64,000 nt of DNA from Sphingobium subterraneum (GTDB taxonomy: Bacteria > Pseudomonadota > Alphaproteobacteria > Sphingomonadales > Sphingomonadaceae), in NCBI RefSeq assembly GCF_014199435.1, contig NZ_JACIJP010000004.1:1-64000 (forward strand), written 5' to 3'. Of the stretch, positions 39,072 through 48,486 are shown in pieces; position 1 is the first letter of the stretch; each line of letters begins with the position of its first letter. A program made the position numbers and the translations under genes. Under the pieces are notes generated by a model, which saw only the letters and a program-made list of their open reading frames with translations, was not told where the DNA came from and made no database searches.

Positions 39072-39660
39072 TTTCGTCCACGAACTACGCCACAATGGCC
39101 CGGTCGCGGGCGTGGACGAAGCCGGACGCGGGCCGCTCGCCGGGCCGGTCGTGGCGGCGGCCGTGATCCTCGATCCCAACGATCATCCGCCCGGCCTCAA
39201 CGACAGCAAGAAGCTCTCCGCCGCCCGCCGCGCCGAGCTCGAAATCCTCATCAAGGAAAAGGCGCTCTGCTGGGGCGTTGGCATCGCAAGCGTCGAGGAG
39301 ATCGACACGCTCAACATCCTCTGGGCGACGATGCTGGCGATGACCCGCGCGGTCGAGGCGCTGTCGCACGATTGCGTGCATGTGCTGGTCGACGGAAACC
39401 GCTGTCCGCAATGGCGCTGGGCTTCGACGCCGGTCGTGGAGGGCGACGCCAAGTGCCTTTCCATCGCCGCCGCGTCGATCATCGCCAAGGAAACCCGCGA
39501 CCGCATGATGATCGCCGCCGCCGCCGACCATCCCCATTATGGCTGGCACAGCAACAAGGGCTATGGCAGCGCGCAGCACCTCGCCGCCCTGCGCCAACAT
39601 GGTCCGTCACCGCTCCACCGGCGCAGCTTTGCGCCCGTGGCGCAGCTGGTTTTGTTGTAG
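39064..39660 (+). CDS. rnhB: Ribonuclease HII
   Basis: This 198-residue nuclease removes RNA from RNA-DNA hybrids and misincorporated ribonucleotides. Its acidic residues are in [20 protein letters not shown] (Asp-Glu), HVLVDGN and the C-terminal [23 protein letters not shown] and the [21 protein letters not shown] tail, here split across the C-terminus, are typical. The ATG at 39064 overlaps the end of thiD. It is the last gene of the glmM operon; a dispersed repeat follows. Confidence 0.95.
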   Translation: MPDFVHELRHNGPVAGVDEAGRGPLAGPVVAAAVILDPNDHPPGLNDSKKLSAARRAELEILIKEKALCWGVGIASVEEIDTLNILWATMLAMTRAVEALSHDCVHVLVDGNRCPQWRWASTPVVEGDAKCLSIAAASIIAKETRDRMMIAAAADHPHYGWHSNKGYGSAQHLAALRQHGPSPLHRRSFAPVAQLVLL

Positions 39661-39686
39661 GGTACGCGGCCTTCCCGGTACCCCTC

Positions 39687-39789
39687 CCGTTCGTGCTGAG
39701 TGTCCTTGAGCGAAGTCGAAAGGACGTATCGAAGCACTGGCCCTTCGATACGGGGCTTCGCTAAACTCAGCCCCACTCAGGACGAACGG
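39687..39789. repeat. Dispersed palindromic repeat, long copy
   Basis: The element starts CCGTTCGTGCTGAGTGTC and ends CTCAGGACGAACGG, with an inner inverted pair around CGTATCGAAG and CTTCGATACG. It resembles the copies at 34331, 42425 and inside sufC. It lies just after rnhB in the 350-base gap before ccrM and can fold into a long hairpin, perhaps ending the glmM operon transcript. Confidence 0.75.
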
Positions 39790-39826
39790 AAGGAGAGATT
39801 GCAGAATTTGGTCATTCCTTCGCCCG

Positions 39827-39978
39827 TTAACGAAAAATATTCGTGACCTGCCCGCGTCTAGATGTTGAGTCCCATACCCGCCTCCAGACTCCATATCTCG
39901 TTCTTTATCCCGTTTTCCAACCATTTTCCCGCCCGTTAACCAAAGTTACCGCGCTTGACGCTAGACTCGCGCGGACTC
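39827..39978 (+). promoter_or_regulatory. Probable ccrM promoter region with GANTC and CtrA-like sites
   Basis: Two GACTC words (39964-39968, 39974-39978) are GANTC targets of CcrM itself, 33-47 bases before the start. TTAACC at 39937-39942 followed by TTAC at 39947-39950 is CtrA-box-like (consensus TTAA-N7-TTAA), and another TTAAC lies at 39827-39831. In Caulobacter, ccrM is controlled by CtrA and by its own methylation, so a similar circuit is likely here; the spacing to a -10 has not been determined. Confidence 0.45.
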
Positions 39979-40007
39979 ATTCCGGCTGCATCAGTTTCGG
40001 GGGTTAG

Positions 40008-41153
<1,146 letters not shown>

Positions 41154-41189
41154 GAGTAGGTAACGCTGCTGCCTTAGCAAGGGGTAGCG

Positions 41190-41215
41190 GGACCCTGGGT
41201 CAAGCCCGGGGTGAT
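41190..41215. repeat. Short GC-rich repeat (GACCCTGGGTCAAGCCCGGG)
   Basis: This sequence between ccrM and folP is of the kind scattered through alphaproteobacterial genomes as intergenic palindromic repeats. It contains GACCC/GGGTC and CCCGGG. No other copy is visible in the window, so it is assigned on general resemblance only. Confidence 0.35.
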
Positions 41216-41283
41216 GGGAAGGACAGGATGGCCGCCCGCGACTTCCTCTTGCGCCCATTGCTTCACCCGCATAACCCAACCCC

Positions 41284-42408
41284 ATGATCGACCCCGCCAC
41301 CCTCACTCCTGCCACTCGCCTATACCTCCGCCCGATCTGGTTTGCCGAAAGTCCGGTGAGGCTGGATGGGCAGACGGCGCGGTTGGGCAATGGGCTGTTG
41401 TGGTTTCAAGGCTATGAGGTCACCGCAATCGAGGGTGACACGCGCCCGGTACGCGAGCGCATCAGTGTCGCCGATTTTGCGGGTTGGACTACACGTCTGC
41501 CCGAACCCCTTGCTCAGCGCGCCCATGCGCTCGCCGCCAATGTCGCCGCGCTTCGTGCGCCGCTGACGCTCGGTACGCGCACGATCCGCTTCGATGTGCC
41601 GCAGGTCATGGGCATTCTCAACATGACGCCCGACAGCTTCTCCGACGGCGGCAAGCACCTTGATGATCCCCAGGCGGCGGCCGATAGCGGCTTTGCGATG
41701 GGCGCGGCGGGCGCGGCGATCATCGATGTCGGGGGCGAGTCCACCCGCCCCGGCGCCGACACCGTGTGGGAGGGGGACGAGATTGCCCGGGTCGTTCCCG
41801 TGATTGAGCGGCTCGCGGCATCCGGAACGCCGGTCTCCATCGACACGCGCAAGGCGGCCGTCATGGAGGCCGCGCTGGGCGCAGGCGCGTCCCTCGTCAA
41901 CGATGTCAGCGCGCTGCTGCACGACCCGCGCAGCATGGACGTCGTCGCGCGCGCGGGTTGCCCGGTCATCCTGATGCATGCGCCCTCTCCGGGGGAGGAT
42001 CCCCACGCCGATCCCTCCTATCACGATGTCGTGACCGATGTGTTCGACTGGCTGGAGGCGCGCATCGCCGCCTGCGTCGCGGCGGGCATCGTGCGGGAGA
42101 AGATCATCGTCGACCCGGGCCTCGGTTTCGGCAAGACGCTCAATCAGAATCTTGCGATCATCAACCGGTTGGCGCTGTTTCAGGGGTTGGGTGTACCGCT
42201 GTTGCTGGGTGCGAGCCGCAAGCGGATGATCGGCGCCCTCTCCAACGAAGCGCCCGCCAGCGCACGCCTCGGCGGCTCGGTCGCACTGGCGTTCCGGGGC
42301 GTGGAACTCGGCGCGCAACTGCTGCGCGTGCATGACGTGCCCGAAACGGTGCAGATGGTCCACGTCTGGCGCGGCCTGCGCGATGCCGCGCTGACCGAGG
42401 GGGGATGA
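41284..42408 (+). CDS. folP: Dihydropteroate synthase with N-terminal extension
   Basis: This 374-residue enzyme joins p-aminobenzoate and dihydropterin pyrophosphate in folate synthesis and is the sulfonamide target. The catalytic barrel begins near residue 105: VMGILNMTPDSFSDGG, IIDVGGESTRPGA, SIDTRKAAVMEAAL, LVNDVSALL, DPGLGFGKTLNQNLAII and LLGASRKRMIG. Residues 1-100 are an extra N-terminal part (DPATLTPATRLYLRPIWFAE...) common in alphaproteobacterial FolP; its function is unknown. The ATG at 41284 lacks a strong ribosome-binding site. The gene is followed by a dispersed repeat. Confidence 0.93.
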   Translation: MIDPATLTPATRLYLRPIWFAESPVRLDGQTARLGNGLLWFQGYEVTAIEGDTRPVRERISVADFAGWTTRLPEPLAQRAHALAANVAALRAPLTLGTRTIRFDVPQVMGILNMTPDSFSDGGKHLDDPQAAADSGFAMGAAGAAIIDVGGESTRPGADTVWEGDEIARVVPVIERLAASGTPVSIDTRKAAVMEAALGAGASLVNDVSALLHDPRSMDVVARAGCPVILMHAPSPGEDPHADPSYHDVVTDVFDWLEARIAACVAAGIVREKIIVDPGLGFGKTLNQNLAIINRLALFQGLGVPLLLGASRKRMIGALSNEAPASARLGGSVALAFRGVELGAQLLRVHDVPETVQMVHVWRGLRDAALTEGG

Positions 42409-42424
42409 CGGTTTAAATCAAAGT

Positions 42425-42490
42425 CCCGTATCGAAGGGTGCTTCGATACGCCATTTCGACTTCGCTCAATGACAACTCAGCACGAACGGG
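42425..42490. repeat. Dispersed palindromic repeat, medium copy
   Basis: CCGTATCGAAGGGTGCTTCG forms a small hairpin and the element ends CTCAGCACGAACGGG. It matches the inner and right parts of the copy at 39687-39789 and lies between folP and the convergent suf operon. Confidence 0.65.
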
Positions 42491-42503
42491 AAGAAACAAT
42501 TCT

Positions 42504-42863
42504 TTAAACCGTAAAGCTTTCCCCGCAGCCGCAGCTACCCTTGGCATTGGGATTGTTGAACACGAACCCAGCGGTAAAGTCGTCCTCCACCCAGTCCATC
42601 GTGCTGCCGACGAGATACAGCACCGACCCGCCGTCGATGTAGAATACACCGCCGGGCGTTTCGATCTTCTCGTCGAACTTCGCTTCCTCGGTCACATAAT
42701 CGACCGAATAGGCAAGACCCGAGCAGCCCCGGCGGGGCGTGGAGAGCTTGACGCCGATCGCCCCCTCGGGCGCACGCGCCATCAGATCGGCGATGCGCTG
42801 TTCGGCTGCGGGGGTGAGGATGACGGCGGCAGGCCGGGCGCGGGTCGGCGTTTGTGCGTTCAT
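42504..42863 (-). CDS. sufA: A-type iron-sulfur carrier (SufA/IscA-like)
   Basis: This 119-residue protein belongs to the HesB/IscA family that passes Fe-S clusters to target enzymes. The three cluster cysteines are Cys47 in RRGCSGLAYSVD, and Cys111 and Cys113 in GSCGCGESF; VILTPAAEQRI starts the domain at about 14. The ATG at 42863 overlaps the stop of the upstream DUF59 gene (TGATG). It is the last gene of the suf operon. SufA, rather than IscA or ErpA, is suggested only by context. Confidence 0.88.
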   Translation of the reverse strand: MNAQTPTRARPAAVILTPAAEQRIADLMARAPEGAIGVKLSTPRRGCSGLAYSVDYVTEEAKFDEKIETPGGVFYIDGGSVLYLVGSTMDWVEDDFTAGFVFNNPNAKGSCGCGESFTV

Positions 42864-43351
42864 CACAGCATCCCCAGTTCGAGCTTCGCGTCGTCGCTCA
42901 TCAGTTGCGGGTCCCATGGCGGATCCCAGACCAGATTGACCTCGACATCGCCGACGCCTGGCACCGCGCCGACACGCAGCTCGACCTCGGCGGGCATGGA
43001 TTCGGCGACCGGGCAGTGCGGCGTCGTCAGCGTCATCGTCACGACGACATGCCCGCCGTCCGTCACGTCGACGCCATAGATCAGGCCGAGATCGTAGATA
43101 TTGACCGGAATCTCCGGGTCGAAAATGTCCTTGAGCGCGCCGATCACGCCTTCATAGACATCGCCGCCCGGCTCGCCCGCTTCCACGGACGCAGGCTGCT
43201 GCGCAAGGAAGCCCTCGAGATAATCCTTCTTGCGCTCCAGCTTGTCGCGTGCGCTTTCCGGCTGCTCGACGGCATCCTCCACGCGCGCCTTGGGCGGCGA
43301 AGTCACCGCCTCCACTTCCTCGACCGCGAGCCTGTGCTGTTCCTCGCTCAT
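42863..43351 (-). CDS. sufT: DUF59/MIP18-type SUF system assembly protein (SufT-like)
   Basis: This 162-residue protein has an N-terminal charged, probably flexible stretch of about 60 residues and a C-terminal DUF59 domain: VIGALKDIFDPEIPVNIYDL, GLIYGVDV, VVVTMTLTTPHCPVAESMP with the conserved Cys, and a VNLVWDPPWDP motif. Such proteins sit in suf operons of alphaproteobacteria and assist cluster maturation; SufT in Firmicutes has this role. It overlaps sufS by four bases upstream (ATGA) and sufA by one base downstream. Confidence 0.86.
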   Translation of the reverse strand: MSEEQHRLAVEEVEAVTSPPKARVEDAVEQPESARDKLERKKDYLEGFLAQQPASVEAGEPGGDVYEGVIGALKDIFDPEIPVNIYDLGLIYGVDVTDGGHVVVTMTLTTPHCPVAESMPAEVELRVGAVPGVGDVEVNLVWDPPWDPQLMSDDAKLELGML

Positions 43352-44553
43352 GTGAATATCTTCCTTACCCGCTCGATGCCGCGCACCAGCGCCGCGACAT
43401 CGCTTTCGTCATTGTAAATGCCAAAGCTCGCTCGCGCGGTCGCCTCGACGCCCAGATGCCGCATCAGCGGCTGCGCGCAGTGGTGACCGGCGCGGATCGC
43501 CACGTCTTCCTCATCCAATATGGTGCCGACATCGTGGGGATGCACCCCCTCGACCTCGAAACTCAGGATCCCCGCGCTGTTTTCCGGCCCGAACAGGCGC
43601 ACGCTGTTGAGATCAGAGAGGGCTTCGCGGGCCTGCGCCACCAGCGCTACTTCGTGCGCATGGATCACGTCGAGGCCGATCGCCTGCACATAATCGATTG
43701 CCGCTGCCAGTCCTGAAACGCCGACGATATGCGGCGTCCCTGCCTCGAACCGCGTGGGGGCGGGGGCATAGGTTGTTTTCTCGAACGTGACCTTGTCGAT
43801 CATCGATCCGCCTCCCTGATAGGGCGGCATCGCGTCGAGCAGCTCCTTGCGCGCCCACAGCACGCCGATGCCGGTCGGGCCGTAAAGCTTGTGTGCGGAA
43901 AACACATAGAAATCGCAGCCCAACGCCTGCACATCGACGCCCAAGCGCGGCACCGCCTGGCACCCGTCGATCAGGACCTTCGCGCCGACGCCGTGGGCAA
44001 TCGCGCTGGCCCGCTCGACATCGAGCACGCTGCCCAGGACGTTCGACACATGGGCGAGGGCCACCAGCCTGTGCGCGGGCGTGATCATCGCCTCCATCGC
44101 GTCGAGGTCGATCTGGCCATCTTCGGTTAAAGGCACGACGTCGATCGACGCGCCGACCTTTTCCGCGATCATCTGCCACGGCACGATGTTGCTATGATGC
44201 TCCAGCGTGGAGAGCAGGATGCGGTCGCCGGACGTCAGGTTCGCGCCGCCCCAACTGGCGGCGACAAGGTTGATCCCCTCGGTCGCGCCGCGCACGAACA
44301 CGATCTCGCTGTCCGAACCTGCGCCGATGAAGTTCGCGACCTTGCGCCGTGCGGCTTCATAGCCAATCGTCATATTGGCTGAGCGCGCATAGACGCCGCG
44401 ATGCACCGTCGCATAGTCGGGGCCGTAGGCGCGCGCGATCGCATCGATCACTTGCTTTGGCTTCTGCGCGGTCGCGGCGGTGTCGAGATAATGCCACGCG
44501 CCCACGCCCGGAAAGTCGGCGCGCCAGTTACGGGTCAGAATGTCCGTAGTCAT
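43348..44553 (-). CDS. sufS: Cysteine desulfurase SufS
   Basis: This 401-residue PLP enzyme takes sulfur from cysteine for cluster building. It starts MTTDILTRNWRADFPGVG; the conserved HHSNIVPWQ (about 120), DGCQAVP (about 220), the PLP lysine in VFSAHKLYGPTGIG (about 225) and the mobile-loop cysteine in IRAGHHCAQPLM (about 360) identify the group II desulfurase. The ATG at 44553 overlaps the sufD stop. It works with the SufBCD scaffold; a separate sufE or sufU is not in the operon. Confidence 0.95.
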   Translation of the reverse strand: MTTDILTRNWRADFPGVGAWHYLDTAATAQKPKQVIDAIARAYGPDYATVHRGVYARSANMTIGYEAARRKVANFIGAGSDSEIVFVRGATEGINLVAASWGGANLTSGDRILLSTLEHHSNIVPWQMIAEKVGASIDVVPLTEDGQIDLDAMEAMITPAHRLVALAHVSNVLGSVLDVERASAIAHGVGAKVLIDGCQAVPRLGVDVQALGCDFYVFSAHKLYGPTGIGVLWARKELLDAMPPYQGGGSMIDKVTFEKTTYAPAPTRFEAGTPHIVGVSGLAAAIDYVQAIGLDVIHAHEVALVAQAREALSDLNSVRLFGPENSAGILSFEVEGVHPHDVGTILDEEDVAIRAGHHCAQPLMRHLGVEATARASFGIYNDESDVAALVRGIERVRKIFT

Positions 44554-45302
44554 GCCAGCGCCTCCAGCTTCGCCAACGCCGCCGCTTCGAACCTCTCCCG
44601 TTTCGCGTCGTCCGCAATCCCGTCGAACACGCCCGCGACAAAAGCGCGCAGCAGCAGCGTCTGCGCGGTTGCCGGGTCGAGCCCGCGCGACGCCATGTAG
44701 AACAAAGCCGACTTGTCCAGCTCGCCGACGGTTGCGCCATGCGCGCATTTCACGTCGTCGGCGTAGATTTCCAGCTCCGGCTTGGCGTTGGCGGTCGCCG
44801 TGCGGTCGAGCAGCATGGCCTTGACCGATTGCGATGCGTCGGTTTTCTGCGCATCGCGCGCCACGGCGATCTTGCCAAGATAATTGCCCGTCGCACGCCC
44901 TGCGAGGACGGATCGCACGACCTGTTCGCTGGTTGCACCCGGTGCGGCGTGGTGGACAGTGGTGACGATCTCCAGCGTCTGCTCACACCCGCCGATGATC
45001 GCGCCGTGCAGCGCAAAATGCGCGCCTTCGCCCAGCGTCACGCTGATCGTCACCCGGCCCAGCTTGCCGCCGATATTGAGGACGTGAAAGCCGCACGATC
45101 CGCCCGCTGCAATTTCTACGCGGTAATCCCGGATCGCGACCGCATCGTCCGGCGCATCCTGCAACAGCACATGTGCCGCGCTGTCTCCCGCGCGCACGAT
45201 GATCAGCTCCGGCGCTGCGGCCGGCCATGCCGTGGCGAGCGCGTCCAGATCGCTGTAGCGCCAGGCTTCATCGCGCCGCGTGGGAAGGGCAAGCGCGTTC
45301 AC
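44550..45302 (-). CDS. sufD: SufD subunit of the SufBCD scaffold
   Basis: This 250-residue protein has the beta-helix core and C-terminal signature of SufD: ARDAQKTDASQSVKAMLLD (about 150), ADDVKCAHGATVGELDKSAL with the conserved Cys-x-His, and RGLDPATAQTLLLRAFVAGV. It is shorter than the Escherichia coli protein (about 420), lacking much of the N-terminal region, as in other alphaproteobacteria. The start is GTG at 45302, overlapping the stop of sufC (GTGA). With SufB it forms the ATP-dependent Fe-S scaffold. Confidence 0.92.
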   Translation of the reverse strand: MNALALPTRRDEAWRYSDLDALATAWPAAAPELIIVRAGDSAAHVLLQDAPDDAVAIRDYRVEIAAGGSCGFHVLNIGGKLGRVTISVTLGEGAHFALHGAIIGGCEQTLEIVTTVHHAAPGATSEQVVRSVLAGRATGNYLGKIAVARDAQKTDASQSVKAMLLDRTATANAKPELEIYADDVKCAHGATVGELDKSALFYMASRGLDPATAQTLLLRAFVAGVFDGIADDAKRERFEAAALAKLEALA

Positions 45303-46150
45303 GCGGCCACCACCTCGGCATAGCCTTCGCGCTCCAGCTCGAGCGCCAGTTCCGGGCCGCCGCTCTTCACAATGCGCCCACCGGCGAGCACATGCACGAA
45401 GTCCGGCTTCACATAATCGAGCAGTCGCTGGTAGTGGGTGATGAGCAGCACCGCCTTGTCGGGCTTGCGCATGATCGCGTTGATCCCAGCACCGACGATG
45501 CGCAGCGCGTCGATGTCGAGGCCGCTGTCCGTTTCGTCGAGGATCGCGAGCTTGGGGTCGAGGATGCCCATCTGCACCATCTCGTTGCGCTTTTTCTCGC
45601 CGCCCGAAAAGCCGACATTCACCGGGCGCTTGAGCATGTCCATATCCATGCCGAGCAGCGCCGCCTTCTCCTTGGCGAGCTTGATGAACTCGCCGCCGGA
45701 CAGCGGCGCTTCCCCGCGCGCCTTGCGCTGCGAATTGAGGCTCTCGCGCAGGAATTGCAGGTTGGACACGCCGGGAATCTCTACCGGATATTGAAAGCCG
45801 AGGAACAGGCCAGCCGCTGCGCGCTCATGGGGATCGAGGGCGAGGAGGTCGATGGCTCCCACATCCGTTCGTGCTGAGCCTGTCGAAGCACCGTCCTTTT
45901 CTTCTCTCTTATCGCCGGAGAAGGACAGCCCTTCGACAAGCTCAGGGCGAACGGAATTGGATTGGAACGTGACCGTGCCCCCCGTCACCTCATAGCCGGG
46001 CCGCCCGCCGAGCGTATAGGCCAAAGTCGATTTCCCCGCGCCATTCGGCCCCATGATCGCATGGATTTCCCCTGGCTGGATGGTGAGCGACAGCCCCTTG
46101 AGGATCGGCTTGTCCGCGACGGTGTTCGAGAGGTTAGTTATTTGAAGCAT
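45299..46150 (-). CDS. sufC: SufC ATPase carrying an in-frame palindromic repeat
   Basis: This 283-residue ABC-type ATPase drives SufBD. Walker A IMGPNGAGKST is at 32-42, the signature VGFSGGEKKRNEM near 178, Walker B LAILDETDSGLD near 205 and the H-loop ITHYQRLL near 245. It is about 30 residues longer than usual. The excess is residues about 66-96, between GGTVTF and DLLALDPHERAAAGLF, encoded by a 90-base dispersed repeat (45865-45954). Without it the protein reads as normal SufC. The frame is intact, so the protein is probably functional with a loop insertion in the ABC beta-subdomain. It sits three bases after the small Cys-rich gene and overlaps sufD. Confidence 0.95.
   Translation of the reverse strand: MLQITNLSNTVADKPILKGLSLTIQPGEIHAIMGPNGAGKSTLAYTLGGRPGYEVTGGTVTFQSNSVRPELVEGLSFSGDKREEKDGASTGSARTDVGAIDLLALDPHERAAAGLFLGFQYPVEIPGVSNLQFLRESLNSQRKARGEAPLSGGEFIKLAKEKAALLGMDMDMLKRPVNVGFSGGEKKRNEMVQMGILDPKLAILDETDSGLDIDALRIVGAGINAIMRKPDKAVLLITHYQRLLDYVKPDFVHVLAGGRIVKSGGPELALELEREGYAEVVAA
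45865..45954. repeat. Dispersed palindromic repeat inserted in frame within sufC
   Basis: The plus strand reads CCGTTCGTGCTGAGCCTGTC at its start and AAGCTCAGGGCGAACGG at its end, an inverted repeat closely related to the intergenic copies at 34331, 39687 and 42425. Its 90 bases equal exactly 30 codons. On the sufC strand it encodes SVRPELVEGLSF near the left and DGASTGSARTDVG near the right. Confidence 0.85.
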
Positions 46151-46153
46151 TTT

Positions 46154-46444
46154 CTATTCAAACCATTTTGTATGCATATTTTGCAGGAAAGTCACATCAT
46201 CGACCGGATACCCAGATGCCGTTCCGATAACTGCATCAATGCCGCACTTTGGGCACAGGGCTGTAAATGGGTCAGAAGCCGATGCAAAATTCCCCTGCGT
46301 TTCTTCCACCCAATTTTCAATTTCAGATGATTCATAAATTTTGAAGCAGTAGAAACAGCCACATTTCGAGCTATTGAGCAGTTCCTGCCGATTAGTTGAG
46401 CAATGCCGATGTGCGCTATCTAAAAACTCTGTCGAGAAGCTCAC
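46154..46444 (-). CDS. Small Cys-rich protein inserted between sufB and sufC
   Basis: This 96-residue protein has five possible metal-binding cysteines in two groups: [10 protein letters not shown] (28-37) and ALCPKCGID (63-71), followed by [10 protein letters not shown] and an aromatic end (MHTKWFE). It resembles a small family of cytoplasmic zinc-ribbon-like proteins of unknown function seen in Firmicutes and others. The start is GTG at 46444, overlapping the sufB stop (GTGA), and the stop is three bases before sufC, so it is coupled. Its DNA is clearly more AT-rich than neighbouring suf genes, suggesting recent acquisition. Standard suf operons place sufC directly after sufB. Confidence 0.8.
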   Translation of the reverse strand: MSFSTEFLDSAHRHCSTNRQELLNSSKCGCFYCFKIYESSEIENWVEETQGNFASASDPFTALCPKCGIDAVIGTASGYPVDDVTFLQNMHTKWFE

Positions 46445-47913
46445 CCCACGCTCCCCTCAAGCGAGATCCCCAGCAGCTTCTGCGCTTCCACCGCGAATTC
46501 CATCGGGAGTTGCTGCAGCACCTCCTTGGCAAAGCCGTTGACGATCAGCGCCACCGCCTCTTCCTGCCCAAGCCCGCGCTGCATCGCGTAGAAGAGCTGG
46601 TCGTCGGAAATCTTGCTCGTCGTCGCCTCATGCTCGATCGTCGCCGACGGGTTCTTCACCTCTATATAGGGCACTGTGTGCGCGCCGCATTCGCTGCCCA
46701 GCAGCAGGCTGTCGCACTGGGTGAAGTTGCGCACGCCCTCCGCGTTCGCCGCCACGCGCACGAGGCCGCGATAGGTGTTGTTGCTGCGCCCCGCGCTGAT
46801 GCCCTTGCTGACAATGGTCGAGCGGGAGCCTTTGCCCAGATGGATCATCTTGGTGCCGGTGTCCGCCTGCTGGCGGTTGTTGGTGACGGCGACCGAATAG
46901 AATTCGCCAACCGAATTTTCGCCGGACAGCACGCAGCTGGGATATTTCCAGGTGATCGCGCTGCCCGTCTCGACTTGCGTCCAGCTCACCTTGGAGTTGC
47001 GCCCCTGGCACAGCGCCCGCTTGGTCACGAAATTATAGATGCCACCCTTGCCGTCCGCGTCGCCGGGATACCAGTTCTGCACCGTCGAATATTTGATTTC
47101 AGCATCGTCCAGCGCGACCAGTTCGACCACGGCGGCGTGCAGCTGGTTCTCGTCGCGCATCGGCGCGGTGCAGCCTTCGAGGTAGCTGACATAGCTCCCC
47201 TTGTCCGCGACGATCAGAGTGCGCTCGAACTGGCCGGTATTCTCCGCGTTGATGCGGAAATAGGTGGAAAGCTCCATCGGGCAGCGCACGCCTTCGGGAA
47301 TGTACACGAAAGTGCCGTCGGAAAAGACCGCGCAGTTCAATGTCGCGAAGTAATTGTCGTGCATCGGCACGACCTTGCCGAGATATTTGCGCACGAGGTC
47401 GGGGAATTCGCGCACCGCTTCGCTGATCGAGCGGAAGATGACGCCCGCTTCCTCCAACTCCTTGCGGAAGGTGGTGGCGACCGACACGCTGTCGAACACC
47501 GCGTCGACGGCGACCTTGCGGCTGCCCGCGACCCCGGCGAGCACTTCCTGCTCCGCAATGGGAATGCCCAGCTTCTCGTACACACGCAGGATTTCCGGGT
47601 CGACCTCATCCAGAGAGGCGAGTTCCTTCCTCGGCTTGGGCGCCGCGTAATAATAGGCGTCCTGATAGTCGATCGGCGCGATGTCGAGCTTCGCCCAGTC
47701 CGGCGATTCCATCGTCTGCCACAGCGCGAACGCCTTCAGCCGCCAGTCGAGCATCCATTGTGGTTCATTTTTCTTAGCCGAAATGAACCGGACTGTCTCT
47801 TCGCTCAATCCTTTAGGCGCGAAATCCTGCTCGATATCACTGGAAAACCCCCACTCATAGGTTTCCAGCTTCTTGGCGGCATCGCGCGCGGCGGCGTCTT
47901 TCACTTCGGTCAT
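46441..47913 (-). CDS. sufB: SufB subunit of the Fe-S scaffold
   Basis: This 490-residue protein is the core scaffold on which Fe-S clusters form. It begins [20 protein letters not shown]; conserved blocks are [85 protein letters not shown] and [20 protein letters not shown]; the cysteine in CGAHT and the one in EGCTAP are family-conserved. Complete. The ATG at 47913 overlaps the stop of the Rrf2 regulator (ATGA). Confidence 0.95.
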   Translation of the reverse strand: MTEVKDAAARDAAKKLETYEWGFSSDIEQDFAPKGLSEETVRFISAKKNEPQWMLDWRLKAFALWQTMESPDWAKLDIAPIDYQDAYYYAAPKPRKELASLDEVDPEILRVYEKLGIPIAEQEVLAGVAGSRKVAVDAVFDSVSVATTFRKELEEAGVIFRSISEAVREFPDLVRKYLGKVVPMHDNYFATLNCAVFSDGTFVYIPEGVRCPMELSTYFRINAENTGQFERTLIVADKGSYVSYLEGCTAPMRDENQLHAAVVELVALDDAEIKYSTVQNWYPGDADGKGGIYNFVTKRALCQGRNSKVSWTQVETGSAITWKYPSCVLSGENSVGEFYSVAVTNNRQQADTGTKMIHLGKGSRSTIVSKGISAGRSNNTYRGLVRVAANAEGVRNFTQCDSLLLGSECGAHTVPYIEVKNPSATIEHEATTSKISDDQLFYAMQRGLGQEEAVALIVNGFAKEVLQQLPMEFAVEAQKLLGISLEGSVG

Positions 47914-48365
47914 GACAGGGCTCCGCTGACGGCAAGAGGGGCGGAGCGGGGCAGGGCGGGAGCGGCGGACGACAGGCTGGCAAGGCTGACCCCGCCCAAG
48001 GCGCCACGCACCGCTTCGTTCACCACGCCCCAATGCGGCTGGACAGCGCAGCTGCCTTCGAGCGCGCAATCATGGCGCCCGCTCTCGACGCAGGATGTCA
48101 TCGCAATGGGTCCTTCGACCGCCTCGATAATCTCGGCGAGGCTGATAGCAGCAGCAGGGCGGGCGAGGGTGATCCCACCGCCTGTGCCGCGCACCGATTT
48201 GATGAGGCCCGCGCGCGTGAGGAGGCTGACGAGCTTTTGAGCTGTGGGCAGGGGAATGCCGGTTTCCTGCGCCAGATCGGTCGCGCTGACCCGCGCGGCA
48301 CCGCAATGGCGCGATGCGGCCCGCATCATCACGACAGCATAATCGGCAAGGCTGGACAGCCGCAC
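47910..48365 (-). CDS. sufR: Rrf2-family Fe-S regulator of the suf operon
   Basis: This 151-residue winged-helix repressor starts [20 protein letters not shown], has the [23 protein letters not shown] and [12 protein letters not shown] wing, and carries three cysteines, Cys92, Cys100 and Cys106, in a CX7CX5C arrangement close to IscR (92/98/104), so it likely binds a cluster. The start is GTG with AGGAG about six bases upstream. As the first gene, coupled to sufB, it is expected to sense cluster status and repress the operon. The symbol is by function in the operon; it is an Rrf2 protein rather than the cyanobacterial SufR. Confidence 0.88.
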   Translation of the reverse strand: MRLSSLADYAVVMMRAASRHCGAARVSATDLAQETGIPLPTAQKLVSLLTRAGLIKSVRGTGGGITLARPAAAISLAEIIEAVEGPIAMTSCVESGRHDCALEGSCAVQPHWGVVNEAVRGALGGVSLASLSSAAPALPRSAPLAVSGALS

Positions 48366-48373
48366 TCTGCACT

Positions 48374-48402
48374 CCTAATCGGACAAATTCGATCTGATTA
48401 GG
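48374..48402 (-). promoter_or_regulatory. Palindromic operator overlapping the sufR ribosome-binding site
   Basis: CCTAATC (48374-48380) and GATTAGG (48396-48402) are exact inverted repeats 15 bases apart, just upstream of the GTG of the Rrf2 gene. The left arm overlaps the AGGAG ribosome-binding site on the minus strand. Its position fits autoregulation by the Rrf2 protein, although the sequence is not a known IscR site. Confidence 0.55.
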
Positions 48403-48486
48403 CATGTGGCTTCGGAAACCGTGCAAATCAACCCGCAAAACCTTGTTGCGAGTCGTTAGCAAAGCGCCCGGAATCCGATCCAAGAT

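Noticed and set aside
46396..48240. Plus-strand open frame of about 614 residues across the suf region
   Set aside because: Antisense to sufB and the small Cys-rich gene; composition typical of reverse-frame artefacts.
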